Assembly (NCBI GenBank): GCA_033782935.1
Contig: JAWQEG010000414.1
Span: 253,001-317,000, forward strand
Length of the DNA: 64,000 nt
Direction of reading: 5' to 3'
DNA from: Petrolisthes cinctipes
Lineage: Eukaryota; Arthropoda; Malacostraca; Decapoda; Porcellanidae
Shown piece after piece: positions 62,061 through 64,000 of the stretch. The notes under the pieces are model-generated. The model had not been told where the DNA came from, made no database searches, and saw nothing but the letters and a program-made list of their open reading frames with translations. Position 1 is the stretch's first letter. Each line of letters begins with the position of its first letter. Both the position numbers and the translations under genes were made by a program.

Positions 62061-63950
62061 ATGTGGCCCAAATCAACCTATATAACGGTTTTCATGTCTA
62101 TACTCGCGGTGGCTATAACCTCCGACGAAGTGCATAACACAGATAAAGATGACGTCTTAAAATCCGAGAGCTCTCGTTTACAATTTTATGAAACAGTTGA
62201 AAAGAAAAGGAAAATAAATAAAATATTGGTGATGAACGATATGATCACTATTTCTTACTCTTTACTGGATATATGAATTATTACCAAAATTTTCTGCCAC
62301 TGAGCAGTAATTACAGATAAGGTACTTAATGATACACTAGTTTTGTTTGACAGGTATCACACAACTGAATTTACCTATGTAAGTGCATTATATTCTATAG
62401 TGTCCTTTCACTATTGGGCGCCCTAGGAATGGATTCAGCGACTCAGGTAATATTGCTCGCTTATTATACAAAAAAAAAAAATATATAGTGGCTTAGAGCC
62501 ATCATCACAGCCCAGAGCATGATTTAGATAATTTTTAAATGTAATTTCATGAGCACTATTTGGTAATGCTTAGAGATATAGCGGTATACAAGCATTATCC
62601 CATACATAAAAGGTTGCAGGACAAGCCTTTGCAAATCAAGGTAAGATAGAGTAACAGGTATATACTGTATTAGAGTGTAAATCATTGCACAGAAATTAAA
62701 TACGAATTATATAGTTTACATGAGCAACGAATAAAAAGAACTACATATATGAAATAATCACATCATATTTTTAGGCTTCTATTTATTTCTGTGAGTTTGC
62801 GGAAAAATGATAGCAGGTGAGGAACTTAGAGAGGAATGACAACATTTATTAAGAGAGTATTTACGGCGGGTAAGATAAGATCAACTCACAATATTATTTC
62901 CACTCCAATAGCCACGAGATGCAATGGTACAATCAATGATGAAATCTCATCTTCCTTATTATCTTTCATGAAATATTATTATCCAGTCATGCGTAGTATT
63001 TTAATACAAGATCATATACTCATTATTATTCCCATAAAAGGTAAAATGTTATTCACAAGCTACGCACTTCTACAATTCCCTATGAAAATGGAAGTAATCA
63101 TTTAATATTCAATTTTCATCCAATAAGTAATATACTTAGTGATGATGTCATCAGTGACACACAACACTTCAAGTGCCATGTTGCATATCTTCATATATGT
63201 TTGTCTTGCATATTTCTTTGCATTTGAGTTGCATTTAAGTCTCCAAAGGATGCAAAATCTCCACTTGCTTAGAATCATAAGTACTACTAATCAAGCACTA
63301 TATGCATGTACATTCATATCTATTACTAATCAAACTCTCTTTCATCATCAATTTTAATTTCCACTATCTATACTTACCTGCTAAAACACAATTAACATTA
63401 ATTTGCCCTAATCACCCTACACATGGTATGGTTCAAGGCAACTATAAAGAAGCAGACTCATAGGAAATACGATCCAAGGGAATCGTTACCTTGCCTAGTA
63501 AACATAATTTGCTAGAAAACATAGCACAATCTCTTCCACCTTTTCAACATATTTCCTTTAAAGTTGAATTGTTTAACATCTCCTAATTCATTATCAGTTG
63601 TATCAGACAAAATGAAACTATTATGTTACTCAATGAGAATAGGATTCAATCATCCTTATTATATCATTTGATTCCTCATATAGTGATCAAAATAAAACTT
63701 GGTACCAATGTTTATTATCCCATGTCTTATCTTTCTGGCATGTACTATAAAATTTATGTATTGTATAAGACAGTCTAAAATACTATTTTTATATTGTATA
63801 AGAAAGAACTATCGAAGTATACTGAATTATCTTGTGTTGAAAAGAACAAGACTGTCATTTCACAGCCACAACATAGCAACACGGCTCCCCCCTCATTAAT
63901 GTGTGAATTTTTAGCATAGGTTAGATTATATACACACAATAACATGCACC
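62061..63950 (+). pseudogene. Degraded env-like region of the retroelement (tentative)
   Basis: The region after integrase holds three open pieces that could derive from an envelope-type gene as found in some arthropod gypsy-type elements. At 62061-62276 a frame of 71 codons begins with a signal-peptide-like N terminus (hydrophobic residues 8-19 after a Lys). At 62836-63105 a frame of 89 codons contains NGT, a possible N-glycosylation site, and a hydrophobic stretch with a proline pattern reminiscent of baculovirus-F-like envelope proteins. Around 63455-63520 a short frame includes KGIVTLPSK. Stops, frame changes and about 560 bp without any match (62277-62835) separate these pieces, and no furin site, fusion peptide or C-terminal anchor can be pointed to. 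The position fits env; the sequence evidence is weak, and unrelated non-coding DNA is a real alternative. Confidence 0.35.
62277..62835. other. AT-rich stretch with no recognisable gene
   Basis: Stops are frequent in all frames. An A12 run sits at about 62469-62480 (TTATACA followed by A residues, then ATATATAG), but I see no target duplication or retroposon body beside it. This may be the decayed middle of the env-like region or an insertion. Confidence 0.4.
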
Positions 63951-64000
63951 TAGCTAAACACATTAATATTAAGATGAAATTTTATGTAACAATGTATTCA
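63358..64000. other. AT-rich 3' part of the element, no 3' LTR visible
   Basis: The last 640 bp contain only short frames (the longest is 66 codons at 63699-63899) with no recognised motif beyond the weak env-like piece near 63455. The LTR start sequence TGTACACACC, the AC and GA microsatellites and the polypurine tract expected before a 3' LTR are not seen, so the element or its decayed tail continues past the window. Confidence 0.5.

Larger units (their letters stand above)
56047..64000 (+). mobile_element. Decayed Ty3/gypsy-like LTR retroelement, 3' end outside window
   Basis: The order LTR, primer binding site, leader, gag, protease, reverse transcriptase, RNase H, integrase is that of a Ty3/gypsy (Metaviridae-type) element. 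A long 3' region after integrase suggests an env-bearing lineage. Gag is open, while pol is broken by many stops and frame changes and its active sites are altered, so the copy cannot be autonomous. The 5' end lies inside a satellite monomer: the array reads up to TTTTAGGTG and then switches to the LTR. The target duplication would be AGGTG at 56042-56046 if the LTR begins with TGTAC; the 3' flank needed to test this is not in the window. No second LTR copy is visible before 64000. Confidence 0.85.

Noticed and set aside
62469..62480. A12 run as the tail of a processed retroposon
   Set aside because: No body, no target-site duplication and no polyadenylation signal could be recognised next to it.

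Overview
This window is eukaryotic heterochromatin, not a gene-dense region. About 56 kb (1-56046) is one uninterrupted tandem array of an AT-rich satellite. The monomer is about 176 bp, there are about 318 copies, and all lie head to tail in one orientation. The array runs off the left edge. The many overlapping reading frames of 60-217 codons inside it are by-products of a stop-poor repeat and are not annotated as genes. There are no bacterial-type genes, operons or RNA genes.

Inside the array I see three levels of structure. (1) The 176-bp monomer is itself a diverged dimer of two units of about 87-89 bp, with about 69% identity in my hand alignment. (2) Monomers fall into recognisable sequence classes. 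(3) These classes are arranged in overlapping higher-order blocks that were duplicated at different times: 2640 bp x2 at 13.1-18.4 kb, 1060 bp x2 at 30.6-32.7 kb, a nearly identical 1936 bp x2 at 32.8-36.7 kb, a 1935-bp offset repeat at 23.4-26.7 kb, and a block shared between 41-43 kb and 49-51 kb. The last 4.5 kb before the right edge is more divergent and irregular, as expected for a satellite margin.

At 56047 the array stops abruptly at the 5' LTR of a Ty3/gypsy-like retroelement. In order the window then holds: LTR (about 651 bp, with TATA box and polyadenylation signal), a primer-binding-site candidate, a long leader, an open gag frame with zinc-knuckle-like motifs, and a decayed pol with recognisable protease, reverse transcriptase, RNase H and integrase segments. 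After these come a 48-bp in-frame minisatellite grown inside the 3' end of pol, and a degraded 3' region that may be the remnant of an env-like gene. Pol has many stops and frameshifts, and key catalytic residues are substituted. The window ends before any 3' LTR, so the right boundary of the element cannot be seen.

The organism is a metazoan. An arthropod (for example a crustacean) would fit an env-bearing gypsy-type element with AC/GA microsatellites in its LTR, but this is a weak inference. The satellite has a monomer length typical of centromeric or pericentromeric DNA and a partial CENP-B-box-like motif; the sequence alone does not prove centromere function. I found no convincing undescribed biochemical system. 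The most noteworthy content is the nested architecture of the satellite and the retroelement at its edge.
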